Counted from the first letter of the stretch, positions 7,881-16,272 are shown. The stretch is 28,351 nucleotides of DNA from Bacteroidales bacterium (GCA_019416285.1 DXXM01000040.1:1-28351), one strand, 5' to 3'. Numbers and translations: made by a program. Notes: a model not told the origin generated them from the sequence alone.

Positions 7881-8438
7881 ATGGAACCCTCCGACTACCT
7901 AAATCCGGCCGAAGAAAAAATGGAACTGGCCGTCGCCTATCTTGACGAAGCTCTTGCACATATCCGCGCAGGCAAAGCCAATCCGAAGATTCTTGATTCA
8001 GTGCGTGTGAGCTACTACGGCACCAACGTGCCTGTATCACAGGTTGCCAACGTCGCTGTTCCCGATGCGCGCACCATCACCATCACTCCCTGGGAGAAAG
8101 CTATGTTCAAGGAGATAGAGAAAGCTATCATCAACTCTGAGCTCGGTATCACCCCCGAAAACAACGGCGAGATTATCCGTCTCTCGATTCCCCCTCTGAC
8201 CGAAGAGCGCCGCCGCAACCTCGTGAAGCAGTCGAAAGCTGAGGCTGAAAACGCCAAGGTGAGCGTCAGAAACGCCCGCCGTGATGCAATCGAAGGTCTC
8301 AAGAAGGCCATCAAGCAGGGCATGAGCGAGGATATCGAGAAGGATGCCGAGGCCAGTGTACAGAAGCTCCACGACAAATATCTCAAGAAAATCGACGAGC
8401 TCTTCGCTGCCAAGGAAAAAGAAATCCTCACAGTATAA
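7881..8438 (+). CDS. frr: Ribosome recycling factor
   Basis: RRF (185 aa) splits post-termination ribosomes together with EF-G. The sequence shows the standard RRF layout: a helical N-terminus with LAHIRAGKANPKILDSVRVSYYGTNVPVSQVANVAVPDART, then PWEKAMFKEIEKAI, NNGEIIRLSIPPLTEERR and the long C-terminal helix. The ATG at 7881 is chosen because MEPSDYLNPAEEKM starts at the family length; a further in-frame ATG upstream would add 15 residues that overlap pyrH and are not family-like. It forms a unit with pyrH and ends at a very long inverted repeat. Confidence 0.97.
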   Translation: MEPSDYLNPAEEKMELAVAYLDEALAHIRAGKANPKILDSVRVSYYGTNVPVSQVANVAVPDARTITITPWEKAMFKEIEKAIINSELGITPENNGEIIRLSIPPLTEERRRNLVKQSKAEAENAKVSVRNARRDAIEGLKKAIKQGMSEDIEKDAEASVQKLHDKYLKKIDELFAAKEKEILTV

Positions 8439-8449
8439 TCCGCTGAATT

Positions 8450-8551
8450 AAGGCATATAAAGACAGAAAATACAGAAGGTACATAAGAAATTCAGCTGAA
8501 ATGACTGAAACGACTTATGTACCTTCTGTATTTTCTGTCTTTATATGCCTT
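8450..8551. terminator. 38-bp perfect inverted repeat between convergent frr and an O-methyltransferase
   Basis: The arm at 8450-8487 is the exact reverse complement of 8514-8551, 38 of 38 positions, enclosing a 26-nt loop (8488-8513) that holds its own palindrome TTCAGCTGAA. Outside the main stem, TAATCCGCT (8436-8444) can pair with AGCGGATTA (8567-8575), overlapping both stop codons. The position between two convergent genes fits bidirectional termination, but the perfect arms are far longer than usual and there is no U run. A small palindromic repeat element is an alternative. Confidence 0.75.
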
Positions 8552-8572
8552 TTGTTTAAGGCTGAAAGCGGA

Positions 8573-9205
8573 TTATTTTTTCCGGATGAGGGTGAGACCG
8601 TCGCGGAGGGGAAGAATGACGCTTTCAAGCTCTCCGCTGGAGGCCACGAATTTATTGAATCTGTCGAGGGCCACGGTCTGGGCGTCGTGGTTGCTGACTG
8701 TATCGGTCACTTTTCCGTCCCACAGGGTATTGTCGGCTATGATGAAGCCTCCGCTTCTGAGTCGCGGGAGAACCTGCCGGAGATATTCTATATAACGGCG
8801 CTTGTTGGCGTCGATATACACGAGGTCCCAAGTCTCGTCCAGCTCGCTGATGAGCTCTTCGGCATCCCCTATATGGAGTGAGATGCGGTCGCCGCCGGGA
8901 GCGGTGGCGAAGAGTTCGAGCAGCTCCTCCTCCATCTCGTCGTCCACCTCTATGGTGTGCAATTGTCCGCCGGGGGCCAGTCCTTCTGCCAGGCAGAGGG
9001 CAGAATAACCGGTGTAGGTGCCGAGTTCAAGCACCCGCGAGGGATGAATCATGGCCGAAAGCATGGCGAGCATGCGCCCTTGCAGATGTCCTGAACACAT
9101 GCGGGGATAGAGGTGACGCAGGTGTGTGCGGCGGTAAAGTTTGCGCAGATGTTCAGGTTCCGGCGAGATATGGTCAAGTATGTATTCGTCAAGACTATCT
9201 GACAT
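8573..9205 (-). CDS. Class I SAM-dependent O-methyltransferase
   Basis: A 210-aa member of the caffeoyl-CoA/catechol O-methyltransferase-like family (Methyltransf_3). Motif I is VLELGTYTGYSALCLAEGL (residues 58-76), the acidic residue after strand 2 is in TIEVDDE, and the metal and substrate residues are in DLVYIDANKRRY (Asp132) and IIADNTLWDGKV (Asp158-Asn159), as in metal-dependent members. The physiological acceptor is unknown; bacterial homologues are usually annotated only as O-methyltransferases. Its start overlaps the end of aroQ by 11 nt, so it is translationally coupled and is the last gene of the minus-strand run. Its stop abuts the long palindrome. Confidence 0.93.
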   Translation of the reverse strand: MSDSLDEYILDHISPEPEHLRKLYRRTHLRHLYPRMCSGHLQGRMLAMLSAMIHPSRVLELGTYTGYSALCLAEGLAPGGQLHTIEVDDEMEEELLELFATAPGGDRISLHIGDAEELISELDETWDLVYIDANKRRYIEYLRQVLPRLRSGGFIIADNTLWDGKVTDTVSNHDAQTVALDRFNKFVASSGELESVILPLRDGLTLIRKK

Positions 9206-9617
9206 GGCCCATTATGAAAGCTTGAGCGGCGAGAAAATAGGAGTTGAGGCCGAAACCTGTGATTGTGCCGCGACACACGGGCGCTATGTAGGATGTGTGG
9301 CGCACGGTCTCGCGCGAGGCTGTGTTGGAGATATGCACCTCTATCACCGGAGTCTGTATGGCTTTGATGGCGTCGGCTATGGCCAGTGAGGTGTGGGTGT
9401 AGGCACCGGCGTTGAGAATCACACCGTCGGCATCCGTGTTGTGGAGGAAGTCGATGATGTCGCCTTCGTGGTTGGACTGGCGATACTCTATCTCATCCCC
9501 TTCGAGCATTTCACGGAGTTCGACGAGATATGATTCAAATGTCTGCGAGCCGTAGATGGCGGGTTCGCGGGTGCCGAGAAGATTGAGATTCGGACCGTTT
9601 ATGATAAGTAGTTTCAC
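9195..9617 (-). CDS. aroQ: 3-dehydroquinate dehydratase, type II
   Basis: Type II dehydroquinase (140 aa) converts 3-dehydroquinate to 3-dehydroshikimate in the shikimate pathway; the family forms dodecamers. Signatures are INGPNLNLLGTREPAIYG with catalytic Arg17 and Tyr22, YRQSNHEGDIIDFLH, the ILNAGAYTHTSLA substrate loop (Asn69), and EVHISNTASRE with the catalytic His95. The usual NPGAYTHT reads NAGAYTHT. Length is slightly short but complete. It overlaps the O-methyltransferase start by 11 nt and lies 50 nt after the small membrane protein, so it is probably cotranscribed with the envelope-type genes upstream. Confidence 0.97.
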   Translation of the reverse strand: MKLLIINGPNLNLLGTREPAIYGSQTFESYLVELREMLEGDEIEYRQSNHEGDIIDFLHNTDADGVILNAGAYTHTSLAIADAIKAIQTPVIEVHISNTASRETVRHTSYIAPVCRGTITGFGLNSYFLAAQAFIMGHVR

Positions 9618-9667
9618 CTGTTATGTTTGATTTTGAGTTAGACATTGTTTGCTGACGTGCGGCTTTA

Positions 9668-9946
9668 TCACATGACTACTTCCATCGGATGCAGGACCAT
9701 GGTCCATACGGCGGCTGTGGAGAGCACCATCAGAATCAGCAGAATCCAGCACACGTATGGGCGCCGCGGATATGCGCTCCACGCAAGCCATGCAGACAGG
9801 AGCATATAGAAGGGATAAATCCACACAAAGGTCTTTACCGATTCGTCGTCGCCGGGTATATTGGCAAGCAGGAGGGGGAAGGAGAACACCGGAAGGAGGA
9901 ATATGATGATGAGCACCGTCATCCACAGAGGGGTCTTTTGTTCCAT
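9668..9946 (-). CDS. Small integral membrane protein, three predicted TM segments
   Basis: A 92-aa protein that I do not recognise. Hydrophobic stretches at about residues 9-29, 38-58 and 64-84 predict three membrane helices, separated by a polar loop (IPGDDESVKTF) and a basic turn (YPRRPY). It has no signal peptide cleavage site or known motif. It begins 3 nt after the epimerase stop, which supports its being a real, coupled gene. Another frame across the same bases has arginine- and proline-rich composition and is rejected as a shadow. The place in the operon hints at an envelope-related role, no more. Confidence 0.75.
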   Translation of the reverse strand: MEQKTPLWMTVLIIIFLLPVFSFPLLLANIPGDDESVKTFVWIYPFYMLLSAWLAWSAYPRRPYVCWILLILMVLSTAAVWTMVLHPMEVVM

Positions 9947-9949
9947 GGT

Positions 9950-10945
9950 CTACTTGCTTTTCTTTTCGTTACGATATGCCCGGACAGTGCGGCGTATTCC
10001 CTCCTCGAGATTTATCTGCGCGCGGAAACCGAAGTCGCGCTCGGCCTCTGAGGTGTCGCAGTTCCAGTTGCGCTGGGCCATGATGTTGTATTTGTCGGAG
10101 TTCAGAGTCACGGCCTCCATCTTCGCTGCGCCATATTTTTCGGATACCTTGCAGGCTATTTTCAGCGCCCACAGGGGTAGCCTGACGGGGATGACTATTT
10201 TCCGCCCGAGCTCCCGGGAAACTATTCTTCGGAATTCCCCCTGAGAGTAGGCGCGGGGTTCTGAGATGATGTATTTTTTATGGACGGGTGCCTTCTCAAG
10301 AGCGTCGAAAATGGCGCGCGCAAGGTCCTCGACATAAATGAACGTCAGCATCTGGCGGCGGAAGCCCACTCCGAAATCAAAGTGGGAGTCGATGCTCTTT
10401 ATCATCATGAGATAGTCCTGCTCATGGGGACCGTAGACCCCCGTTGGGCGCAGGATAATCCACGGAAAACTTGCCGGCAGGGTCTGAAGGAAGGTTTCGG
10501 CCTTGATTTTCGACAGGCCGTAGCGGGTGTTGGGCTGCGGAATCATGTCGCCTTTCAGCGGGCTATAGTTTTTCTCGTCGCCGGGACCTATGGCCGACAG
10601 CGACGACATATAGATGAATCGCTGCGGCACCTGGCCGTTGGCCCGGAGAGCCTCGCAGAAATTTCGCAGATAGGTGAAGTTGATATGGTTGAAATCGCTG
10701 AAATTAACACATTTCGTCGCTCCGAGATTGTAGATTATATAGTCCCACGATTCTCCTTCGAGCCCTTTTCTGAGTTTCTCGGGGTCATCATAGTCAAGGA
10801 CTATGAATTTCAGAGTCGGATCAGTGAGATAGCGCCGCGATGTTGATTCGCGCACTGCACACCAGGTCTCATAACCGCGCGAAAGAGCTTCGCGGGCTAT
10901 GAATCCCCCGATAAAACCTCCTGCACCGACTATTAATACCTTCAT
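9950..10945 (-). CDS. NAD(P)-dependent epimerase/dehydratase (extended SDR)
   Basis: A 331-aa extended short-chain dehydrogenase of the sugar-nucleotide epimerase/dehydratase type. The Rossmann motif is GAGGFIG (7-13), the active site is FIYMSSLSAIG (Ser114/Ser115) with Tyr142 and Lys146 in YGLSK, followed by the typical WIILRPTGVYGPHEQDYL and FIYVEDLARAIFDALE. The substrate cannot be determined; candidates are nucleotide sugars for surface polysaccharide, or another ketone or hydroxyl substrate. It lies 83 nt downstream of a glycosyltransferase and immediately upstream of a small membrane protein, which fits envelope glycan synthesis. No separate promoter was seen. Confidence 0.92.
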   Translation of the reverse strand: MKVLIVGAGGFIGGFIAREALSRGYETWCAVRESTSRRYLTDPTLKFIVLDYDDPEKLRKGLEGESWDYIIYNLGATKCVNFSDFNHINFTYLRNFCEALRANGQVPQRFIYMSSLSAIGPGDEKNYSPLKGDMIPQPNTRYGLSKIKAETFLQTLPASFPWIILRPTGVYGPHEQDYLMMIKSIDSHFDFGVGFRRQMLTFIYVEDLARAIFDALEKAPVHKKYIISEPRAYSQGEFRRIVSRELGRKIVIPVRLPLWALKIACKVSEKYGAAKMEAVTLNSDKYNIMAQRNWNCDTSEAERDFGFRAQINLEEGIRRTVRAYRNEKKSK

Positions 10946-10985
10946 ATCTGCGTGTATTTTATTGTAGTTGTTGATATTGCTGATG

Positions 10986-11016
10986 TGACATCCGGGAGAT
11001 TTCCGGAGTAATGTCA
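10986..11016 (-). terminator. Weak stem-loop between glycosyltransferase and epimerase
   Basis: TGACAT (10986-10991) pairs with ATGTCA (11111-equivalent position 11011-11016), and CCGG (10992-10995) with CCGG (11003-11006), with a 4-nt bulge on one side. No U run follows, so it could be an attenuator or mRNA processing site within the operon rather than a full terminator. Confidence 0.3.
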
Positions 11017-11028
11017 GATGGTTTGCTC

Positions 11029-12348
11029 TCAGTCTATGATTTCGGAGAAGAGTGCGGTATACTGCCCGGCTATAGCCGGGCCAGAGAAGCGCTCCCTGAC
11101 GGATTCGTGAAGCTCTTCGCGCGGAATCTTCGAATTTATGGCCCAGAGTATGCCTTCGGCCACGTCGCGGTAATCCTTATACCGTGCGATGTAACCGTTT
11201 TTAAGATGCTCGACCACATCGGCGCGCCCGTCGATACCGAATGTGACGGGAAGGGCGCCTCCTGCCTGACCCTCCACAAGTGTACCCCCGAGAGTCTCGT
11301 AGAGTGAGGTGGATATGACCGCCGTGGCTATCGAATAGAGGTAGCGTATGATTTTGAAATCGGTGATCAGACCGAGTGAGCGGTGTGAGAAACGCAGGCG
11401 GTCGAGTACCTGCGGGTCTTTCTGATTTCCGAAGAAATATATGCAGGTCTTGCTTGCAATTTCGGGATGGTTGTCGAAAATATAGTTGAGTGCGTCGATT
11501 GTATAATCTATTCCCTTGATGGGGTCGTCGATGCGTGCGGCTCCGAAAAGCAACACGTATGGTTTCTCCGGCGTGACAATGGAGTAGAGGTCGCGCGGAG
11601 GATTGACGTAGAACTGGTTTATCGGAAACGGATTGTGGATGGTCCGTATGTCGCGGCCGTTGAGCAGCGAGGAGTGGCGTGCTGCTTTTTCGAGCCAGTG
11701 GCTCACGGTGACGAAGTGAATCGGCACCTCGTCATACAGTCTGAGTTTCTTCTTCCAGTATTTGTGTGACATGTCAGTCGGTTTTCCTCCTCCCGAGAGG
11801 AAGGGGCACTCGCCGCATTTGTCGAGATAGTGGTCACACTCGTAGGCGTGGTGGCAGATTCCTGTCATGGCCCACATGTCATGTAGCGTCCACACTATTT
11901 TTTTCCCCATCAGATGGAGCTGTCTCACTCCTCCTATTCCCAGGAGACCCTGGTTTATCCAGTTGAGGCAGACTATGTCGGCCTCCTTTATCCAGGGATG
12001 GTGATGGACATTTACGGCGAAAGAACCTGTCGAGACTTTATAGAGGTCGACATAGTTGAATCCTATTGCCAATAGTATCTGCAACCGTTCAAGACAGAAG
12101 GCAAGACCACGGAAAAAGCGAGTAGATACATTTGCCACGTTCTCCTCCTCGGAGGTCTTTGTATAGACCACCATGCGGACGTCGACACCTATCTGCCGCA
12201 AAGCCTGCATCAGTCTGAACGTTACGATGGCTGCCCCTCCGAGTGTGTCGGAATGGTTGACAAGCACCACCTTTTTCCCTTTCAGATTGTCGGGCAACTG
12301 GCTGACCGGTGCCTGTGGTATGGCTGATGCGTTTGGGTTTGAGCTCAT
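11029..12348 (-). CDS. Family 4 glycosyltransferase (WcaC-like)
   Basis: A 439-aa GT-B glycosyltransferase. The N-terminal half starts with KKVVLVNHSDTLGGAAIVTFRLMQAL and includes WTLHDMWAMTGICHHAYECDHYLDKCGECP, whose four cysteines (165, 171, 178, 181) are characteristic of a subgroup that includes colanic-acid-type transferases. The C-terminal half has the nucleotide-sugar region YVLLFGAARIDDPIKGIDYTIDAL and the acidic motif SLYETLGGTLVEGQAGGALPVTF, the EX7E-type region. Donor and acceptor are unknown; exopolysaccharide or glycoprotein glycan synthesis is likely. Its ATG overlaps the stop of the DUF389 gene by 4 nt (ATGA), showing translational coupling. Confidence 0.93.
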   Translation of the reverse strand: MSSNPNASAIPQAPVSQLPDNLKGKKVVLVNHSDTLGGAAIVTFRLMQALRQIGVDVRMVVYTKTSEEENVANVSTRFFRGLAFCLERLQILLAIGFNYVDLYKVSTGSFAVNVHHHPWIKEADIVCLNWINQGLLGIGGVRQLHLMGKKIVWTLHDMWAMTGICHHAYECDHYLDKCGECPFLSGGGKPTDMSHKYWKKKLRLYDEVPIHFVTVSHWLEKAARHSSLLNGRDIRTIHNPFPINQFYVNPPRDLYSIVTPEKPYVLLFGAARIDDPIKGIDYTIDALNYIFDNHPEIASKTCIYFFGNQKDPQVLDRLRFSHRSLGLITDFKIIRYLYSIATAVISTSLYETLGGTLVEGQAGGALPVTFGIDGRADVVEHLKNGYIARYKDYRDVAEGILWAINSKIPREELHESVRERFSGPAIAGQYTALFSEIID

Positions 12349-13733
12349 TTCTTCGTATCTTGTGCGGTTTTTTTAGAAAATGTAATCTGATTCCCTACGT
12401 TGATAAGCTGGAGGGATTTGGATTGCAGACGGGCTTCAAGGAATCTGGTGAATTCACGTTCTTTAGACTGCGGAAGGGGAGAAGCATATTTTACGAGCAC
12501 CATACTGACGGTGTCGAGCTGGCCGCTGTTGATGTTGCCGAAAATAGCGCGGCTCACGGCGAGTTCCTTCACCTGCGGGAAGAGCACCTTTACCTCCGGC
12601 GCTATTCGTCCGGCTATGGTGTCGTTGATATTCGTGAGCGCTATGATGCTTTTCAGAGAGTCAATCTTGACCTGCTGGGCCGAGATGGATGTCCGGGCGA
12701 GTTCGTAGATATCGTTCATCGACGGCATGCCGTTCTTGAGTTCCGAGAGGTCGGGTGAATCGCCCTGGATGATATGGAGTTTCGCGCCTTCCAGTCCGTA
12801 GTTCTTGAGCTGCGAGCTCATGGCGAGCTGGAGAGAGTCGGCCGGGAGTATTTTGCCTATGAGGGTCACGGTGATGTTTTTTTCGCCGTGTTCGATGGTG
12901 GCCTTGCGGCTGAGCACCTGAGTGGAGGGGAAATTGAACTGCTGCGACACGAAACGGTCGGCGTTCATAGTGAAGCGCGACTGTCGCAGCATGTTGTAGG
13001 TGAGGTAGAGGGAAGGTAGAAGTGTGAGGATAGACACGGTGTAGACTATTCGGCGCACTATGCGCGAGCGCTCGGGATTTACCGACTTTACCGGCTTGTA
13101 GTGCATCAGTTTTATGCCGATGAATGTGGCCAGGCCGATGAAGATTGAGTTGATGAGAAAGAGGTAGAAGGCACCGAGGAAATAGTTGAGCTGGAGAGTG
13201 GCGAGGCCGTAGCCCGCGGTGCAGAGCGGGGGCATGAGGGCGGTGGCGATGGCTACGCCGGGTATCACGTTGCCTTTCGATTTCGAGCCTATGGCCACGA
13301 TTCCGGCACCTCCGCCGAAAAATCCGATGAGCACATCATATATCGTCGGCGATGTGCGGGCGAGAAGTTCGCTGTGGCCTTCACTGACAGGCGATATGAG
13401 GAAGTAGATTGTGGAGGTGAGCACACTGAATCCCGCGGCCATCACGAGATTGCGCAGCGAGCGGTTGAGCAGTTCGAAATCCTGCACTCCCACTCCGAGT
13501 CCTATACCGATGATGGGCCCCATGAGCGGCGAGATAAGCATGGCGCCGATGATTACGGCCGTCGAATTGGTGTTGAGTCCCAGCGACGCTATGAAGATAG
13601 CGAGGATGAGAATTAACATATTGGTTCCCTTGAAGGAGACACCCTCGCGGATGGCGGCTTCGGCATCGGCCTGGGGAACAAGGTCCTCGGCCAGATTGAA
13701 ATACTGGACGAGATAGTTTTTTAACGATGCCAT
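12345..13733 (-). CDS. DUF389 (TIGR00341-type) hydrophobic membrane protein
   Basis: A 462-aa inner-membrane protein. After a polar N-terminus, about seven hydrophobic segments lie at residues 38-52, 57-83, 93-113, 131-149, 155-178, 185-209 and 228-247. The DUF389 signatures are STAVIIGAMLISPLMGPI and NVIPGVAIATALMPPLCTAGYGLATL. The remainder (about 250-462) is soluble, with repeated segments such as ITVTLIGKILPADSLQ and IDSLKSIIALTNIND, and is probably exported. No biochemical function is established for the family; transport or sensing has been proposed only by topology. It lies 93 nt downstream of the Na/Pi cotransporter and overlaps the glycosyltransferase by 4 nt. Confidence 0.9.
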   Translation of the reverse strand: MASLKNYLVQYFNLAEDLVPQADAEAAIREGVSFKGTNMLILILAIFIASLGLNTNSTAVIIGAMLISPLMGPIIGIGLGVGVQDFELLNRSLRNLVMAAGFSVLTSTIYFLISPVSEGHSELLARTSPTIYDVLIGFFGGGAGIVAIGSKSKGNVIPGVAIATALMPPLCTAGYGLATLQLNYFLGAFYLFLINSIFIGLATFIGIKLMHYKPVKSVNPERSRIVRRIVYTVSILTLLPSLYLTYNMLRQSRFTMNADRFVSQQFNFPSTQVLSRKATIEHGEKNITVTLIGKILPADSLQLAMSSQLKNYGLEGAKLHIIQGDSPDLSELKNGMPSMNDIYELARTSISAQQVKIDSLKSIIALTNINDTIAGRIAPEVKVLFPQVKELAVSRAIFGNINSGQLDTVSMVLVKYASPLPQSKEREFTRFLEARLQSKSLQLINVGNQITFSKKTAQDTKK

Positions 13734-13826
13734 AGCTTAATGTCAGGTTGATGTGTGAGCTTGTGAATTTATAGATTAGAAACTATTGGCTGTTGTGTTC
13801 CACCGGCTATGAGGGGGAATATTATA

Positions 13827-15647
13827 TCAGCCTGCAAGTTTCTGACGATACTGCTCCTTGACTTCGTCGACAACGTTGATGATATAGTCACCGATTTTCT
13901 CGAGCGAGCCGATTATATCCATGTAATAGATACCGGCCTGATACTCGTAGTGATGCTCGTTGATATTCTCGATGTTGGCCACACGGAGCTGGTTGCGCAG
14001 ATTGTTGATTTCGCGCTCGTGGTTATATGATGTGATTATATCGGCCTGATCCACTCCCTCGAAGTTGCGCAGGAGCAGGAGCATGTTGGTGACGGCTGCC
14101 TCCACAGCTATAAACATTGAGTCGATGTTGTTGGAAATCTCTTCGTTGAAGCTGACGTGGCTTTCCTGCTTGCGTATGAGGATTTTCGCCACGCCGTAGC
14201 AGCAGTCGGCAATGCTTTCAATCTCGCTGACAATGCGGAGCATGGCGGCGATGCGGTGTTTACCTTCGTTTGACAGACGGCCCTCCGAACAGCGGTTCAG
14301 ATAGTTGGCGATCTCGATTTCCATTCGGTCGGAAATCTCCTCATATTTCTCAATGCGGGAGAACTGTTTGGTGAACTCGTTGCCACTGGGATTGTGGACT
14401 ATGTTCTGCGCCATGGCTATCATGCGCTGCACTCTCTGGGCGAACACTACGATTTCCTTTTCAGCCTGGGCTATGTTGAGTTCCGAGGCGCTCATGAGGC
14501 CGCCGGAGATAAATTTGAGCTGGAATTCCTCGTCGCCGGTATGCTTGGCAGGGACAAGTTTCTCTACCACCTTCACATAGAATCCGGTCAGCCAGATCAT
14601 GATGGCCACATTGACAAGATTGAATATAGTGTGGAACATCGATAGGCCGAATGACACGCTGAACTGCATCTGTGCTATTTTCATCAGCACCGGATGGCCG
14701 GCCGGGAGACTGTTGTCGAAGATACTGTTGTAGAGCTGCGGGTCTTTTGCCTCAAGTTCGTTGACGTAGGAGAATATGCTGTTGGGGTTGCCCTGGCCGA
14801 GCCATTCGGTGATGTCGACGTTGAGGCGTACAAATGGATAAAAGACGGCGAGCGTCCATATCAGACCGAAGAGGTTGAAGAGCAGATGGCCCATTGCCGT
14901 GCGCTTTGCGGCCACATTTCCGCTCATGGAGGCGAGAAGCGGGGTGACGGTCGTTCCGATATTGCTGCCCAACACCACCGCGCAGGCAAGGTCAAATGAA
15001 ATCCAGCCTTTAGTACACATTATAAGCACGATGGCAAACGTAGCGGCCGACGACTGGATGATGGCTGTGAGGATAATACCCACAAATACGAAGAGCAATA
15101 CCGAGGCAAAGCCCATGGACGCATAGCGTTCAAGGAAAGCAAACATTTCAGGATTGCTTTGCAGGTCAGGAACATAGTCGCTGATAAGGTCAAGACCCAT
15201 GAACATCAGGGCGAAGCCTATCATGAATTCGCCTATTGACTTTTTGCGACCTGCGTTGGCAAATAGGAGGGGTACGGCGCAGGCTATGACCGGAAGGATA
15301 AACGCCGAGGTGTCGACCTTGAATCCGAACAGGGCTATAATCCAGGCGGTGAATGTGGTGCCGACGTTGGCTCCGAAGATGACGGCCATCGACTGAGCGA
15401 GGGTCATAAGGCCGGCATTTACAAAGCTGACCACCATCACTGTCGAGGCTGAGGAGCTCTGAATCAAGGCTGTGATGACAATACCGGTCAGCATACCGGT
15501 AAAACGGTTGCGGGTCATGGCCGACAGGATGTTGCGCAGACGGTCGCCGGCTGCTTTTTGTAGGCCTTCACTCATTACTTTCATTCCATAAAGGAACATA
15601 GCTACTGAACCAAGCAGGCAAAGGAGGTCTAGGAAGCTGTAACTCAT
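13827..15647 (-). CDS. Na/Pi cotransporter family protein with PhoU-like tail
   Basis: A 606-aa membrane protein of the PNaS (NptA/SLC34-like) family, expected to import inorganic phosphate with sodium. The two inverted cotransporter repeats each carry the QSSS-type motif: ALIQSSSASTVMVV (63-69) and AIIQSSAATFAIVL (198-204), with FGANVGTTFTAW and GSNIGTTVTPLLAS following. From about residue 385 the chain is a soluble helical PhoU-like domain (QRVQRMIAMAQNIV; SEIESIADCCYGVAKIL; SLEKIGDYIINVVDEV). I choose the ATG at 15647 (MSYSFLDLLCLLGSVAMFLYGMK) over an in-frame ATG at 15707, because the latter lies almost at the predicted transcription start and adds 20 residues before the first helix. Confidence 0.93.
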   Translation of the reverse strand: MSYSFLDLLCLLGSVAMFLYGMKVMSEGLQKAAGDRLRNILSAMTRNRFTGMLTGIVITALIQSSSASTVMVVSFVNAGLMTLAQSMAVIFGANVGTTFTAWIIALFGFKVDTSAFILPVIACAVPLLFANAGRKKSIGEFMIGFALMFMGLDLISDYVPDLQSNPEMFAFLERYASMGFASVLLFVFVGIILTAIIQSSAATFAIVLIMCTKGWISFDLACAVVLGSNIGTTVTPLLASMSGNVAAKRTAMGHLLFNLFGLIWTLAVFYPFVRLNVDITEWLGQGNPNSIFSYVNELEAKDPQLYNSIFDNSLPAGHPVLMKIAQMQFSVSFGLSMFHTIFNLVNVAIMIWLTGFYVKVVEKLVPAKHTGDEEFQLKFISGGLMSASELNIAQAEKEIVVFAQRVQRMIAMAQNIVHNPSGNEFTKQFSRIEKYEEISDRMEIEIANYLNRCSEGRLSNEGKHRIAAMLRIVSEIESIADCCYGVAKILIRKQESHVSFNEEISNNIDSMFIAVEAAVTNMLLLLRNFEGVDQADIITSYNHEREINNLRNQLRVANIENINEHHYEYQAGIYYMDIIGSLEKIGDYIINVVDEVKEQYRQKLAG

Positions 15648-15670
15648 CTTCTGAAGTATAAACGTGAAAA

Positions 15671-15720
15671 ATCGGAGAAAACCGGATGTCAGATTATCTG
15701 AAAACACCGATTTCTCCGAT
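15671..15720 (-). promoter_or_regulatory. Nested dyad at the Na/Pi cotransporter transcription start
   Basis: ATCGGAGAAA (15671-15680) is the reverse complement of TTTCTCCGAT (15711-15720). A second dyad, TCAGAT-T-ATCTGA (15689-15701), is centred at almost the same base. It lies in the predicted 5' leader, directly next to the -7 element, so it may be an operator or a leader hairpin. Confidence 0.5.
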
Positions 15721-15721
15721 G

Positions 15722-15729
15722 CAAATATA
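15722..15729 (-). promoter_or_regulatory. -7 element for the Na/Pi cotransporter
   Basis: On the minus strand TATATTTG matches TAnnTTTG. The -33 region is poor. Transcription would start near 15715 and give a leader of about 65-70 nt to the ATG at 15647. Confidence 0.5.
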
Positions 15730-15840
15730 CAGAGAAATTTTTAAATTTCCTTTGTGAGTTTGTCTAAAAATAAAAGTCGGAATTACGGATTTACGTTTTG
15801 ACTTTAAATCGCCGGTGCCGGTGATGGCCGGTCCTGAATT

Positions 15841-16272
15841 CTATTCGTCAAGAGCGGCCTTCATTTTTTCGACCATGTCGGCATATTCTGCGTCGCTCAG
15901 ATAGACTTCGCCCGGATTCATGCGGAACACACCGCCGTAATCGGGACCGTCGACATATTTCGGTGCGAGATGAAAATGAAGGTGTGAGAGTTTGTCGCTG
16001 TAGGCGCCGTAGTTGATTTTTTCGGGATGGAACACCTTGTCCATAGCGCGGGTCACGCGGGCCACATCTTTCATGAAAGCGTTGCGCTCCTCGTCGCTCA
16101 GTTCGAAAAGGTCGTTGACATGCTTGTCGTAGGCCACAAGGCAACGGCCGTGATAGGTCTGCTCTTTGAAGAGGAATACTCTCGACACATCGAGTTTGGC
16201 TATTTCAATCATAAGATTGTGAAGAGTCTCATTGTTGGTGCAATAAAGACAGTCCTTGGGATCACTTTTCAT
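15841..16272 (-). CDS. HIT-family nucleotide-binding protein
   Basis: A 143-aa histidine triad protein. The triad is HLHFHLAPKY with His97, His99 and His101 in the HxHxHxx arrangement that hydrolyses or transfers nucleotide phosphates. The N-terminal CLYCTN (Cys8, Cys11) can bind zinc, as in many bacterial HIT proteins. Substrates of such proteins are usually dinucleoside polyphosphates or nucleoside phosphoramidates; which applies here is unknown. The ATG at 16272 is chosen over an upstream one at 16347: a good promoter at 16311-16341 would start transcription near 16304, after that codon. It is divergent from the mntA-hepT pair. Confidence 0.92.
   Translation of the reverse strand: MKSDPKDCLYCTNNETLHNLMIEIAKLDVSRVFLFKEQTYHGRCLVAYDKHVNDLFELSDEERNAFMKDVARVTRAMDKVFHPEKINYGAYSDKLSHLHFHLAPKYVDGPDYGGVFRMNPGEVYLSDAEYADMVEKMKAALDE

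Noticed and set aside
9621..9926. 101-aa ORF overlapping the small membrane protein
   Set aside because: The frame is rich in Arg, Pro and His with no hydrophobic pattern. The alternative frame (9668-9946) gives three clean membrane helices and a 3-nt gap to the upstream gene.
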